From positions 1 to 52,408 of the forward strand of contig CANKZU010000021.1 of the NCBI GenBank assembly GCA_947488615.1: 52,408 nt of DNA, given 5' to 3'. Shown in pieces: positions 1-8,860 of the stretch (the first letter of the stretch is position 1; the number at the start of each line of letters is the position of its first letter). The notes beneath the pieces are model-generated. The model made no database searches. It was not told where the DNA came from and saw only the letters and a program-made list of their open reading frames with translations. Source of the DNA: an uncultured Aurantimonas sp. (GTDB taxonomy: Bacteria > Pseudomonadota > Alphaproteobacteria > Rhizobiales > Rhizobiaceae). The position numbers and the translations under genes were made by a program.

Positions 1-84
1 TCAACCCACGCATCAGGGCGTAACAAAAACGACAAAGGCTCTAATCGCCGCTGGATGACAGTTCAGTGGCAGGTCAAACGGCAT

Positions 85-455
85 CCAGTTCGCCGACCTG
101 CCGAAGAACCGTTCCGGACCGAACGCCCATGTGGCGCGGGCATCCGTTTGCCCGGGCCTGTCAGGCTCATGGCATCGAACACAGGCTGACAAAGCCAAAG
201 CATCCCTGGACCAACGGGCAGGTCGAGCGAATGAACCGGACGATCAAGGAGGCGACCGTCAAGCGCTTCCACTATGACGGCCACGATCAGCTCCGAGCCC
301 ACCTCGAAAGCTTCGTCGCCGCTTACAACTTCGCCCGGCGCCTCAAGACCCTGAAGGGCCTCACGCCCTACGAGTTCATCTGCAAACAATGGACTTCAGA
401 ACCAGAACGATTCACGCTCAATCCAATCCACCAAATGCCGGGACTAAACACCTAA
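85..455 (+). pseudogene. IS481-family transposase, 3' remnant with frameshift
   Basis: This is the C-terminal part of a DDE transposase. The stretch HGIEHRL-TK-KHPWTNGQVERMNRT, the KRFHYD segment and the ending GLTPYEFICK...GLNT are typical of IS481-family transposases. The preceding part, NGIQFADLPKNRSGP, is readable only in another frame at about 85-120. The frame changes at about 118-130, next to an apparent extra base in the GP-(T/N)A-MWRGHPF segment. The N-terminal half and the first catalytic aspartates are absent, and sequence before about 80 does not match the family. It is therefore a truncated, inactive copy. The long rightward frame begins at 66, but its first residues are out of frame with the family. 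Confidence 0.8.
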
Positions 456-551
456 GGTTCACCCCGGACCACCCGGTAGGGGCAGGCCACATTCTGATGA
501 TCGCCGGCGCGTTTGAAGTCTTTCAATAGCGCCGGCAGCCATCGTGCCTGA

Positions 552-1466
552 TCAGGGCTTTAGCGTGCACTCACTTCTGCCCGAAACGCAGGCGTCGATC
601 CAGTCAACATAAGTCGCCACGCGGGTGTAGACGCCGAACTTCAAAGGCTCCCCACATCCGATGCCCCAGCTAGCAATGCCGGCAAGAACCGGGTTAGTGC
701 CCGCCCCCAGTACCAGCGGCCCGCCGCTATCACCTTGACAACTATCGATACCGCCTTCGGCCTGACCGGCACAGATCATATCCTCGGTGATGTCACCGTC
801 ATAACTTTGCGGCGCATTGCAGATTTCGGTTATCACAAATGGTACGTCGACAAACTGCAGTCTCGAAACCACGTTCCCACCCTGAAACAAAGCACCAAAG
901 CCCGACGTTGTCAGAACCGCATCCTCATTCAAAACAGTCGCTTCTTCCTCACTAAGCAGGGAAATACCCTTCACCTGCGGTCCCATTTTCAGCGGTTCCA
1001 TGAGTTCCATGAGCGCTACGTCCGACCCATTGGAGGCATTCGAATAACCGTCCTTGATCAGGATCCGCCGCACGTTCACCCGTTGACCGCCGGAGTTGAG
1101 GTCCACGGTCCCTGCGGTAACGATGACGTCTTCGGGCCGATTGCGCACGAGACAATGGGCGGCCGTTACGATCCAGGTGCTGGAGTAAATTGAACCGCCG
1201 CAGAAATGGGCCCGCGCCGGAGAAGCAATCCAAGAAACGCCCAAAGAGACTTGCCAGGGGAATTGCCCGGGATCGGCGGGCTGGCCCCCGACAATTTTGT
1301 ACAATTCACCGTTAACGTAACGGTCTATTGCCTCTTTATAGTCATCCGAGCCCGTCGAACGTGAAACAACTCCTTCCAGCACATCTCCTGCAATAGCCGT
1401 CCCTACGGATGGACTCAAAGCGAGCACAGTCGCCAACACAGCATCAATAATTTTAATGTTCTTCAT
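552..1466 (-). CDS. Secreted trypsin-like serine protease (S1A), zymogen form
   Basis: 304 aa. A signal peptide (about 1-27) precedes a propeptide of about 30 residues. The mature chymotrypsin-fold domain begins at IVGG (58-61). The triad is complete: H104 in TAAHC, D149 in SDVALMEL and S247 in GDSGGP. D241, six residues before the serine, matches chymotrypsin Asp189, so Arg/Lys specificity is expected. K57 lies just before IVGG, as in trypsinogen-type activation sites. Paired cysteines resemble eukaryotic-type S1A enzymes. AGGAGAA stands 7 nt before the ATG. The gene lies 14 bp downstream of the caspase-like gene on the same strand, so the two are probably co-transcribed. It acts in the periplasm or outside the cell. 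The biological target is unknown. Confidence 0.9.
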   Translation of the reverse strand: MKNIKIIDAVLATVLALSPSVGTAIAGDVLEGVVSRSTGSDDYKEAIDRYVNGELYKIVGGQPADPGQFPWQVSLGVSWIASPARAHFCGGSIYSSTWIVTAAHCLVRNRPEDVIVTAGTVDLNSGGQRVNVRRILIKDGYSNASNGSDVALMELMEPLKMGPQVKGISLLSEEEATVLNEDAVLTTSGFGALFQGGNVVSRLQFVDVPFVITEICNAPQSYDGDITEDMICAGQAEGGIDSCQGDSGGPLVLGAGTNPVLAGIASWGIGCGEPLKFGVYTRVATYVDWIDACVSGRSECTLKP

Positions 1467-1480
1467 GCGATACGTTCTCC

Positions 1481-3274
1481 TTACTGGACCAAAACCCGTA
1501 CGCGAGCCGCAACAACATCAAGCTCAGGTACCTGGCTTACTGAAGTCATTTTGGCTCGATCGACTCCCAAGTCCTCAAGCTGCTTAAATATACTGCTTAC
1601 CAAGAAGTCAAACGTGGCTTCGGAAATTTCATCTTCCGTAACGGGCGTTGCAATGGATATCCAGCTGATCTGCTTGGCTTCAGCGCGAGCCCGCCCGATT
1701 GCCTCGGCCACCGGAGTGATATCTGCAAGGCCTCGGGGGGCGCCATTTGCCTGGCTAACATTCACCTCCGCATAGGTAGAACCCAGCTCTAAGCTGTAGC
1801 TGGTGTTGGAGGTATCGATGGGAAGAAACCCATCAACGTCCGGTGTTTGGACCTGAGTCCAGACACGGGGAACGTAATCTGGATCGACAATACTTTGGAA
1901 GGTTTGCATTTGTACGTTTGTACATGTGGGAGTGATGCCCATGACGCTGCACACCTCACGCGTCTCCGAACTCGGCACCGAAACATAAGACGGCGCCTCC
2001 GCGAAGGCAAAATTCAGCGGCCGAGTGATTGCTGATCCTGACACGTCGAGCTGGGAACTAACAGAACTGGGAGCGTCGAAGATTGTTGTTCCTCGCGCCA
2101 TGCCGAGGTCCTGCTGCTGCCCGACATAATCTGCCCAGGCTTGGAGAATATCCACATTTACCGAGGTATCCGTGCCGGCCTGTTCGACAAATTTGTTTAA
2201 ATCGTAGCGCGTATTCCGCTGATAAGTCTCGGAGGTAGAAAAGGAGATCGGGGATTTAATAGCAAACAGGTCGCCGTCAAGGCGTGAGACGCGGTCCACG
2301 AAAGCTGGCGGCAAATCTGAGCGTGAAGCCGTCGAAACCGGGGTGTCTTCAAGCCATTTTCGGGCCGAACGCACGTAGGGGCTTAGCGTCTTTTGCGCCG
2401 CAAATTTCTTGACCTTAGCACGATTCCCTTCCGCGAGGATGCTTGACCAAAGTTGGCGCTCACCTTCCCGCCATTCGGCCGTTTTGTTTAAGACTATCTC
2501 GGTCATCGTGAAATCGTAAGTGCCGGGGACCTGCCGAAAATCGGTGGCTTCCCGAACGTAATATTCGACATCGTCATGCAAGAGGCGGAAGTCGGTGGGC
2601 TGCCCGATCTGCTCAACGAGAGCCTTGGTATAAACGCTCATTCTGCTGGGGTCTACAGAGGCCAGGGAGGGCTTCCCGTTTTCGACGCTCAGGGCAAGAA
2701 GGTAGTTCACGGCCTGATACTTGGCCTCCCTGCTCACCTCGCCCTTATCGATCACTGCTCCGCCGGCATCGCGGATCACCGGCGGCGCTGTCCGACATGC
2801 GTCGAAAATCAGTAGGACAGCACCCGCACCCTCTTTTGCAAACGTGTCCACGAGCCCTTCGACAGGTATGGCTGTAGTGGCGATCCGACCCTGCGTTAAC
2901 TCGTCCGGCAATGAGGTTGGAGCAAAATACAAGTAACCGGCATGGGTAAACCCGTGGCCCGAAAAATATACGACAACTAGATCGTCACGCTCCACCTTGG
3001 CCCGGAAGGGCTTCAGCACGTCATATTGGAAATCAGTCCACGTACGGACGTTTGCATACGATTCGACAATATCAAATCCTAGATCTGCAAATGACCTCTG
3101 CATGTTGTCAAAATCACTTTTAACCCCCGGCAGTTCCCCAAGGTTTTCATAGTTACTGTTCGCGACAATGAGAACCAGCCGCTTTGCTTGGTGATCTGAC
3201 ATGTAGTCAGACTGACCGAAAGCGGGCAGACAAAAAAGAATCATCAATAGGGATAATGTTATGCTTATGCTCAC
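1481..3274 (-). CDS. Secreted caspase-like peptidase (C14, p20-type domain) with unknown C-terminal half
   Basis: 597 aa with a GTG start. A hydrophobic signal peptide (about 1-20) is followed by a caspase/metacaspase-type domain (about 31-260). The catalytic dyad is visible as SGHG (H107) and FDACR (C160). The strand preceding each and the KRLVLIVANSNY opening are typical of bacterial C14 peptidases. Residues 300-597 match no family I recognise; the last 110 residues look like a SIMPL/DUF541-like alpha-beta segment but this is weak. The gene is visibly more AT-rich than the downstream catabolic genes, consistent with transfer. It is immediately upstream of the trypsin-like zymogen. A secreted rather than cytosolic location argues against a classical abortive-infection role. 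Confidence 0.8.
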   Translation of the reverse strand: MSISITLSLLMILFCLPAFGQSDYMSDHQAKRLVLIVANSNYENLGELPGVKSDFDNMQRSFADLGFDIVESYANVRTWTDFQYDVLKPFRAKVERDDLVVVYFSGHGFTHAGYLYFAPTSLPDELTQGRIATTAIPVEGLVDTFAKEGAGAVLLIFDACRTAPPVIRDAGGAVIDKGEVSREAKYQAVNYLLALSVENGKPSLASVDPSRMSVYTKALVEQIGQPTDFRLLHDDVEYYVREATDFRQVPGTYDFTMTEIVLNKTAEWREGERQLWSSILAEGNRAKVKKFAAQKTLSPYVRSARKWLEDTPVSTASRSDLPPAFVDRVSRLDGDLFAIKSPISFSTSETYQRNTRYDLNKFVEQAGTDTSVNVDILQAWADYVGQQQDLGMARGTTIFDAPSSVSSQLDVSGSAITRPLNFAFAEAPSYVSVPSSETREVCSVMGITPTCTNVQMQTFQSIVDPDYVPRVWTQVQTPDVDGFLPIDTSNTSYSLELGSTYAEVNVSQANGAPRGLADITPVAEAIGRARAEAKQISWISIATPVTEDEISEATFDFLVSSIFKQLEDLGVDRAKMTSVSQVPELDVVAARVRVLVQ

Positions 3275-3373
3275 CCCATTTCAGCGTCTTCCCTTAAGTT
3301 ACAATTATTGAAAGCGAACTAATTGTGCAAAAATTTGCATTTTTATAACGATTAAGCGCCCGCCTTTATAGCC
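3275..3373 (-). promoter_or_regulatory. AT-rich gap, probable promoter region of the caspase-trypsin pair
   Basis: This 99-bp gap is markedly AT-rich. On the minus strand it has TTGCAC followed 17 nt later by TAATTG, a weak sigma70-like pair. It also holds the inverted arms TGCAAA and TTTGCA, separated by two bases, at about 3328-3341. No terminator with a U-tract is clear after the upstream gene, so read-through from 3374-7053 is also possible. Confidence 0.3.
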
Positions 3374-6250
3374 TCACCATTCCGGCATCGTGGTCATATC
3401 CGCCGTGGTTCTGTCGGTCTTGACGAAACCGTCAAAGGTGCCGTCATCATCGATGTCGGCCTCGCGCCAGTCTGCGGAATGGTCTTTGAAACGGGCGTTG
3501 CGCACGCGCTTGATCGAATTGTCAGCGACCCAGGACCATCCAGACCCATCTAAATATCGACAGCGGCGCTTGGCGATGGCCGGAGCATCTTCGTGGGCGG
3601 CGGTGAGCGCAGAGGCCTCGACGGTGGCGAAGCCGCGTTCAGAAAAAATGCGCGCCTTGCGGTCGGCCGCGATGACGCCATTGCCCCAAAAACCAAAATC
3701 GGTCTGTGCGACGTTTTGAATATTGGTGTCCATTGATAGTCCGCTCGGGCATTTGTCGGAAATTTCGAATATGCGGCGGTCGACCTGATTTTGAAACAAG
3801 TGCCAATTGCCGGAATTATAATAATTGTCGGTGTCGGCAAAGGCGACAGAGGCGCTGACCCAAGAGTAATCGATCAGATCGGCAGCGCGCAACAGCCGGT
3901 TGACGAGGCCGCTGCCGTAGACGCCGATCTTGTATTTGTCTCCGATCACTCGGCGCACCTCAGTGAAATAGGCGATCACCGAGCTGGCGCCAGCGGTGTC
4001 GGACGGAGACAAATCGAAATCGACGCCGAAGTAAATGGCGCTTCCGACCGGTTGGCCGACGATCTCGGCCTGTTCGAGCGCGGCCCGCGCATCGGCGCGG
4101 GCCTCGCCCACCGTGCTGCCGGTGTCGGGCAAGCCGTTGACGAATTTGCCGCGCTCGTTGTTTCGGTATTGGTAGATCGATAGAATGGAGAAGCCTCTGG
4201 CCAGCAGCGCTTTCGCTTCGCTGACGCCATTGACTTGGTTAAAGGCAAAGCGCTTTTCGGGTAGGAAGGATTGGTGCTTGCGGGCGAAATAGCGGCCGAT
4301 CACTACGACGCCGGATTCGAGCAGCCGCTCAGCGAACGGCATGGCGTTGACGGCAGTGTCGATGATGGCGATACGGCCATCGCCCGTCGGTTCGGAAGCA
4401 GTGGCTTCGCAGGGCTCCTTGGCGAGCGGCGCGGCCAGCGCTTCGGCCAGCGTCGCGGCGGCGAAGGTAAAGCGCAGGCAGGTCGCTCGCGGCAGCGACA
4501 CGGTGCATTGTCCGTCAACGAGATCGATCACCGGGCGCTCTCCGGACAGCGTTACACCAAGCCCGTCCTCGTCGATCGGACCGGTTACCGTGTAGAAACG
4601 ATCGCCGCAGGCAGTGTTGAAATGGATCGTCTCGCCAAAATATTGCCGGCCCTGTTTGGCGCCGTCGAATAGTAAAGCCTGACGATCGATAGGGCCGACC
4701 AGCTGCGCGCGCGGGCGTACATAATAAATCTTGCGGCTGTCGCCGGGACCGTCGGCAAGGCCGACAATCGAGCAATTGTGGAACCAATAATTGGCGAATC
4801 CTTTGCCGGCCACCGAGGCGGGGATCGGAGCAAGCGTGGTGCCGCCACACGAGGAATCGATCTCCACCGGCTGCATCGTCGCCGGATCGGCGGGTGCAGG
4901 CGTGCTTTCACCAGCCGGCGTGCTATCTTCTGAAGGCATGTTGCCGCCAACGGCGGGTCCAGAAGGAGCGCCACCGTCGAAGGAGGTCATATAAAAAAAC
5001 TGCAGTGTCTCGTCGGCGAAGGAAAAGGCGCAGTTCCCTGGCTGGTCAAAGACCTTGCGCCGGCCGGTAACGCTAACCTGGCGAAAATCGGCGGCGACCG
5101 GGCCAGACGCGTCGAACAGTTTGTTGCCGCAACGGCTGGAATAATGCCGGGCCTCGCCGATATAATCATTGTTATCGGTGCGGCCGCTGAACAATTCCGG
5201 ATCGTCGGAGACGAAAGCGGCGAGCCCGCCGCGCGGCTTGTAATATACGAACAGCCGCTGCTCGCCATCGGCTACCAGCCCCATCACCGAGCCGTTGTGG
5301 CACCATAGCGAAGAAAAATTATAGCGATTTTCGGTGCCAATGGATGGGTTTGCCAGCGCACCGCCGCAATCGGCTACTGACGGGCTGATATCGGATACAC
5401 CGGTCTGACCGGGCTTGATTTCATAGCGAGGGTCGAAAACCAGATCGCCGCTCCCGTCGATTTGAAAGGAATGACCCAGCGCCTTCTGATTGGCGACGAT
5501 CAGCGATGGTAGCACGTCAACGGGTCCGTAGACGCCGTCGAGCTGGGTCCAGGCCTCCAAATGCAGGTGGATTGATGTACAGCTTTCGGAGAAATGTCCG
5601 CCGCAATTATTGGTGCGAAAATAGTTGGACACATTGCCAAGTTTAGCCCTTTGCGCTTTCGGCCCCTTCGGTTGGCGGTCGCGCATATGCAGATATTTCC
5701 ACAATATCTGGCTATCGCCGGTAAAGCGTACCGTATGGGATTTGTCCGTGCCGACACTGTCGATCTTACCCTTTTCGACGGCGACCGCCTCGTAATGGTT
5801 GTTTTGTGGCTGGGGCGGGCGGCAATCCTGGCCCTGGTGGATGCGCTTTACCGGGCATGCGCCCTTATACTGTTTGGAGCCTCTATCCTCGCAGAGATTA
5901 TCCATCCACGGATAGGCATAGTTTTTGAGATCGTTAGCGTTCGTGCCGGCCGGACCCATGCCGCCGCCGAAGCCGTATACTTGAGAATTGCAATACATAT
6001 GCTCGCCGGCAGCCGGGCTAATTTTCATCGGCAGCACGATGCTGTCATTGAGTACAAAGCGCGAGCGGCGGATCGGCCTGTGACCTGAATTTTGCGGCAC
6101 ATGGTGGCCGAGCGCATAATAGGAAAAACTGCCCTTGGAGCGCTGCACATCTTTGAGTTCTATGGCGTTGAGCGGCGCACTAAGGGATGCGAAGGCGAGG
6201 GCGGCAAAAATGACGCGGATGCCTTTGGTTGCAGAAAAACTACGCATCAT
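3374..6250 (-). CDS. Large secreted protein: M23-like N-domain, two copies of an unknown module, DUF1906 (glycosidase-fold) domain
   Basis: 958 aa with a signal peptide (about 1-29). Residues 80-260 carry M23-like metal ligands: HQGQD (H138, D142) and HLHLE (H228, H230), with KYLHMR between them. This suggests a LytM-type peptidoglycan peptidase or a relative. Two related modules of about 115 residues follow (about 296-412 and 469-588). Each opens with CGG, has a W-C/F-HN segment and a YIGE/YFGE-x-H segment, and ends in a cysteine-containing strand; I do not recognise them. A Pro/Ser/Thr-rich linker at about 430-465 separates them. Residues 624-855 match DUF1906, a GH25-like barrel, with FGVDFD at 741-746. 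A cysteine-containing tail follows. The combination points to cell-wall binding or cleavage. The start overlaps the upstream gene by 4 bp. Confidence 0.7.
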   Translation of the reverse strand: MMRSFSATKGIRVIFAALAFASLSAPLNAIELKDVQRSKGSFSYYALGHHVPQNSGHRPIRRSRFVLNDSIVLPMKISPAAGEHMYCNSQVYGFGGGMGPAGTNANDLKNYAYPWMDNLCEDRGSKQYKGACPVKRIHQGQDCRPPQPQNNHYEAVAVEKGKIDSVGTDKSHTVRFTGDSQILWKYLHMRDRQPKGPKAQRAKLGNVSNYFRTNNCGGHFSESCTSIHLHLEAWTQLDGVYGPVDVLPSLIVANQKALGHSFQIDGSGDLVFDPRYEIKPGQTGVSDISPSVADCGGALANPSIGTENRYNFSSLWCHNGSVMGLVADGEQRLFVYYKPRGGLAAFVSDDPELFSGRTDNNDYIGEARHYSSRCGNKLFDASGPVAADFRQVSVTGRRKVFDQPGNCAFSFADETLQFFYMTSFDGGAPSGPAVGGNMPSEDSTPAGESTPAPADPATMQPVEIDSSCGGTTLAPIPASVAGKGFANYWFHNCSIVGLADGPGDSRKIYYVRPRAQLVGPIDRQALLFDGAKQGRQYFGETIHFNTACGDRFYTVTGPIDEDGLGVTLSGERPVIDLVDGQCTVSLPRATCLRFTFAAATLAEALAAPLAKEPCEATASEPTGDGRIAIIDTAVNAMPFAERLLESGVVVIGRYFARKHQSFLPEKRFAFNQVNGVSEAKALLARGFSILSIYQYRNNERGKFVNGLPDTGSTVGEARADARAALEQAEIVGQPVGSAIYFGVDFDLSPSDTAGASSVIAYFTEVRRVIGDKYKIGVYGSGLVNRLLRAADLIDYSWVSASVAFADTDNYYNSGNWHLFQNQVDRRIFEISDKCPSGLSMDTNIQNVAQTDFGFWGNGVIAADRKARIFSERGFATVEASALTAAHEDAPAIAKRRCRYLDGSGWSWVADNSIKRVRNARFKDHSADWREADIDDDGTFDGFVKTDRTTADMTTMPEW

Positions 6251-7053
6251 TCGCCTCCGGAAACAAGTCGCACGCGGGAGACTATGTCCTGCAATATCTC
6301 ATTGGAGCAGGGAGCGTCGATATCGTCGCAATAATAGGTGATTAGGCAGGGTATGCCGGCGACGCGCAAACTTTGATGCAGCCCATCGGAGCTTTCTAGG
6401 GCGGTGCCGTCGGTCTCGTTGGTGCGGACGGTCTGTCCGCGCTCTTCTTCGCGGTTTGGCGGTTGCAGATCGATCGGATCTTTTTGCCTGCGGAACTCTT
6501 CCTCAAGAGCGGCTTCGCGCTCGAGCGCCGTCTGTTCTTGCAGCGCGGTTTTCAGTCGCAGATTTTCCGACCAGTCGCAGCGAAGATTGGCGTTGATCTC
6601 CGGATAATCAGTGGAGAACCAGCCGCGGCCAGGCGGCGAATAGATGGTGTTGGGACGAATCTCGCGGACCGCCGCCTCTGGCTCAAAAGAACGACCCAAG
6701 CTGTTAGCGCGCGCCATGGCTCCGACATCGATGGCGGCAAAAAACCGGCTTTCCTCGCTGCGCCGATACTCCTGGGGAGCATTGTTGCGGCGCACAGTAT
6801 CACGCAGCGTCAGCTCCATCAATTCTGGGCTTCGTGAGAAATTGCGGGAAATGTCGACGGCAAAGTTGCGTGACGACAACTCGCCCACGATCGAATTGTC
6901 GCGCTCGAATTCGCGGAAGAGCGACCGCTTCATACTCTGCAATTCGACATAGTCCGGCGACTGTCTGTCGACTGGAATGAACACGAAAACATCGTCGGCC
7001 GCATCGGCCGCGCCCGCCGCCAGCGACAATGCGAAGAACGAAAGGAGCAACAT
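6247..7053 (-). CDS. Secreted protein of unknown function
   Basis: 268 aa from the ATG at 7053, which begins a clean signal peptide (MLLLSFFALSLAAGAADA). The open frame extends to 7122, but the extra residues are polar and would bury the signal. No family is recognised. The mature protein has a charged N-terminal half, a Glu/Arg-rich predicted helix or coiled coil at about residues 165-195, and a C-terminal segment with cysteines (PCLITYYCDD...APCS). It overlaps the following 958-aa gene by 4 bp (ATGA), so the two are translationally coupled and may act together on the cell envelope. Confidence 0.6.
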   Translation of the reverse strand: MLLLSFFALSLAAGAADAADDVFVFIPVDRQSPDYVELQSMKRSLFREFERDNSIVGELSSRNFAVDISRNFSRSPELMELTLRDTVRRNNAPQEYRRSEESRFFAAIDVGAMARANSLGRSFEPEAAVREIRPNTIYSPPGRGWFSTDYPEINANLRCDWSENLRLKTALQEQTALEREAALEEEFRRQKDPIDLQPPNREEERGQTVRTNETDGTALESSDGLHQSLRVAGIPCLITYYCDDIDAPCSNEILQDIVSRVRLVSGGE

Positions 7054-7292
7054 CCGTTTCCCCGGCTCCGACCCTTGTGTTGACGCTAATCTTATAGTGC
7101 CAAAGTCTTCGGGCCGCGTCAATCACACGGCGCCGGACGATGTGAGATGCAGCAATGTTATAGGATAATTCGAGAATAAATTTCCCTAGGATCTTATGCA
7201 TACTCTTTTCTGTTTCCCAGGCGGGGAAGCAAGCAGGCGTAAGCCAACGGTAGCTATCGGTATAAGAGTCCGCCCGGAAAGGGTTGAATGGC

Positions 7293-7320
7293 TGGAGTGG
7301 CCCCCATTTCGCCGGACAGG
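7293..7320. repeat. Terminal inverted repeat of the IS3-family element (orfB end)
   Basis: About 28 bp. It matches the complement of 8606-8634 over most positions when a one-base gap is allowed (TGGAG, CCCC, TTT, CCGG, CAGG are shared). Confidence 0.75.
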
Positions 7321-7331
7321 CGGCGGTTGGT

Positions 7332-8157
7332 TTAGGCACTGAGCCTGATGAACTCGCGGGGCGAGCGGAATTTCAGGCCTGAGTGCGGGTGGACCTCGCA
7401 ATAATCCTCGATCCATTCTGGGAGCAAGGCGAGAATGGTTTCGGCGTCGGGCAGAATGCTGATGCCGGCGTAGTCGCGTTTCAGCGTTTTGACGAAGGCT
7501 TCCGACATGCCGTTGGACTCCGGGCTGCGGACCGGCGTGAACAGGAGCGTCAGGCCGAGAGCCCTTGCGGTGTCGGCGGTATCTCTGGCGATGTAGGCGC
7601 TTACCGTTGTCCGATAGCCATTCGACGGCATGGGGCGTCCTTGTCGTCCCAAAGCGGCGTTCGACCGCAGCGATCATCAGATCGCGCACCATCTCACCGG
7701 AGATCCCGGCCTGCGCCACTGCCGACCAGGCGATGATCTCGCGGTCGCAGGCATCGAGAACGAACAGGATGCGCACGACCTCGCGGTTGCGGGCGTGGAT
7801 CTCCAGCTGGTCGGAGCACCAGCGCACGTTCGAGCGCAGGGCAATGACCACTCCGTCGTGCGTTCGGCCAGACCGCCTGGCGGTATGGCGCTCCAGCGTC
7901 AGGCCGTGATGCTGCATGATCCGCAGCACTCGCTTGGCATTGACGGTAACGCGCCCCTCGGATCGCAGGCGCCGGTTCAGCAACGCCGTGACGCGCCGGT
8001 AGCCATAGGTTGGCCGGGCGTCGACGATGGCCCGGATCTGCGCCAGGAACTCGGCATCCTCGGCCTTGCGATACGGACCCCGCGGCGTCACCGCCCTGCC
8101 GCGTCGCTCGTTGATGTGGGAACGAGCGACGTTGAGCATCCGCGCCACGGCACTCAC
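7332..8157 (-). pseudogene. IS3-family transposase OrfB (rve/DDE domain), frameshifted
   Basis: The N-terminal part reads normally from about 8157 down to the second catalytic motif, WLSDNG. An extra base in the A pair at 7601-7602 (plus strand TT) then shifts the frame. Deleting one base gives DNGSAYIARDTADTARALGL, which continues in the other frame through SPESNGMSEAFVKTLKRDY (the DDE glutamate region) and ends at 7332. The first frame instead runs out of the element to 7186. The copy is inactive, unless the extra base is an assembly error. Confidence 0.85.
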
Positions 8158-8573
8158 CGTGAACCGTCCGTGGGATCGCTCCAGGACAGCAAGGGCGATG
8201 TCCGTTTTTTTGGGCGAGCGACGTCGAGCGCCTCTTTCAGGATCTCGTTCTCCATCGTCTTGCGGCCGAGCAGGCGCTCGAGATCGCGGACGCGCTTTTC
8301 CAGATCTCGGATCCTCGACGTGCCGACGACGTCCTCGTCCGCCTGGACAGCGGCATGTGCGCCCTCCAGCATCCGCCGCTTCCAGGCAAACAGTTGCGCC
8401 GGGGAGACGCCCGCCTGCCGCGCCACGAAAGACACGCTCATTCCCGGCTGCATTGCCTCCTCGACGAGGCGGACCTTCTCGGCCGTCGACGATCGGCGCC
8501 GGCGCTGCACGGAGGTGATCACTTCAACCCGCGAAAACGGGCCGTCAGGAGCTTTCGACATAGTCTTACTCAT
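8154..8573 (-). CDS. IS3-family transposase OrfA (helix-turn-helix)
   Basis: 139 aa. The N-terminal half is a helix-turn-helix of the transposase_8/IS2 OrfA type (EKVRLVEEAMQPGMSVSFVARQAGVS...LFAWKRR). A leucine-zipper-like helix follows (IRDLEKRVRDLERLLGRKTMENEILKEAL), used for multimerisation. The stop codon overlaps the orfB frame by 4 bp. A run of seven A residues at 8211-8205 (minus strand) allows -1 frameshifting to make OrfAB. Confidence 0.85.
   Translation of the reverse strand: MSKTMSKAPDGPFSRVEVITSVQRRRRSSTAEKVRLVEEAMQPGMSVSFVARQAGVSPAQLFAWKRRMLEGAHAAVQADEDVVGTSRIRDLEKRVRDLERLLGRKTMENEILKEALDVARPKKRTSPLLSWSDPTDGSR
8205..8211 (-). promoter_or_regulatory. Programmed -1 frameshift slippery site (A7)
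   Basis: The minus strand reads CCC-AAAAAAA-CGG near the end of orfA. Slipping back one base changes RPKKRTS to KKTDIALAVLERS and continues without a stop into the OrfB frame (FTVSAVARMLNV). This is how IS3-family elements make the OrfAB transposase. Confidence 0.7.
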
Positions 8574-8605
8574 AGGCGGATGCCTATGCCTTATCGGCTA
8601 TGCCA

Positions 8606-8634
8606 CCTGGCCGGTCAAAACGGGGTGCGCTCCA
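8606..8634. repeat. Terminal inverted repeat of the IS3-family element (orfA end)
   Basis: About 29 bp. Its complement matches the other end at 7293-7320. It marks the outer limit of the element, 33 bp beyond the orfA start. Confidence 0.75.
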
Positions 8635-8860
8635 AATTCTGTGCCATAGGTGCTGACGGGGAAAACACATATGGTATAATCTAGATCGACCAGTCGCGGT
8701 GTCGACTAGTTGAGGTCCTCTTGATAAAATACAAGGGCCGCGCAGACCGGACCGTCAGGCGAGCGTCGATTGGAAGCACAATGGGCAAGTTGGCGCGTAC
8801 TTCCAGCCTGCCACTGTTCACTGTCGCGTATGAATGAAGGCTTCGTTAGAGGATGTCGTG

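Larger units (their letters stand above)
7293..8634 (-). mobile_element. IS3-family insertion sequence, IS2 group, 1342 bp
   Basis: The element has orfA and orfB in overlapping frames and imperfect terminal inverted repeats. The left end begins TGGAGTGGCCCCCATTTCG (7293 on). The complement of the right end begins TGGAGCGCACCCCGTTTTG (8634 inward). Both continue with a CCGG-x-CAGG-like stretch. Length and organisation fit the IS2 group. No clear target duplication flanks it: the left flank ends in GGC and the right flank begins AATTC. It sits in the gap between two divergent sets of secreted-protein genes and may separate them from their native promoters. Confidence 0.85.

Noticed and set aside
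1481..3274. Caspase-like gene as part of an abortive-infection defence system
   Set aside because: It has a signal peptide, and no NACHT, STAND, gasdermin or sensor gene is nearby. A secreted role fits better.
7595..7610. Programmed frameshift inside OrfB
   Set aside because: IS3 elements shift between orfA and orfB, where an A7 site is present. No slippery run occurs here, and a single extra base explains the break.
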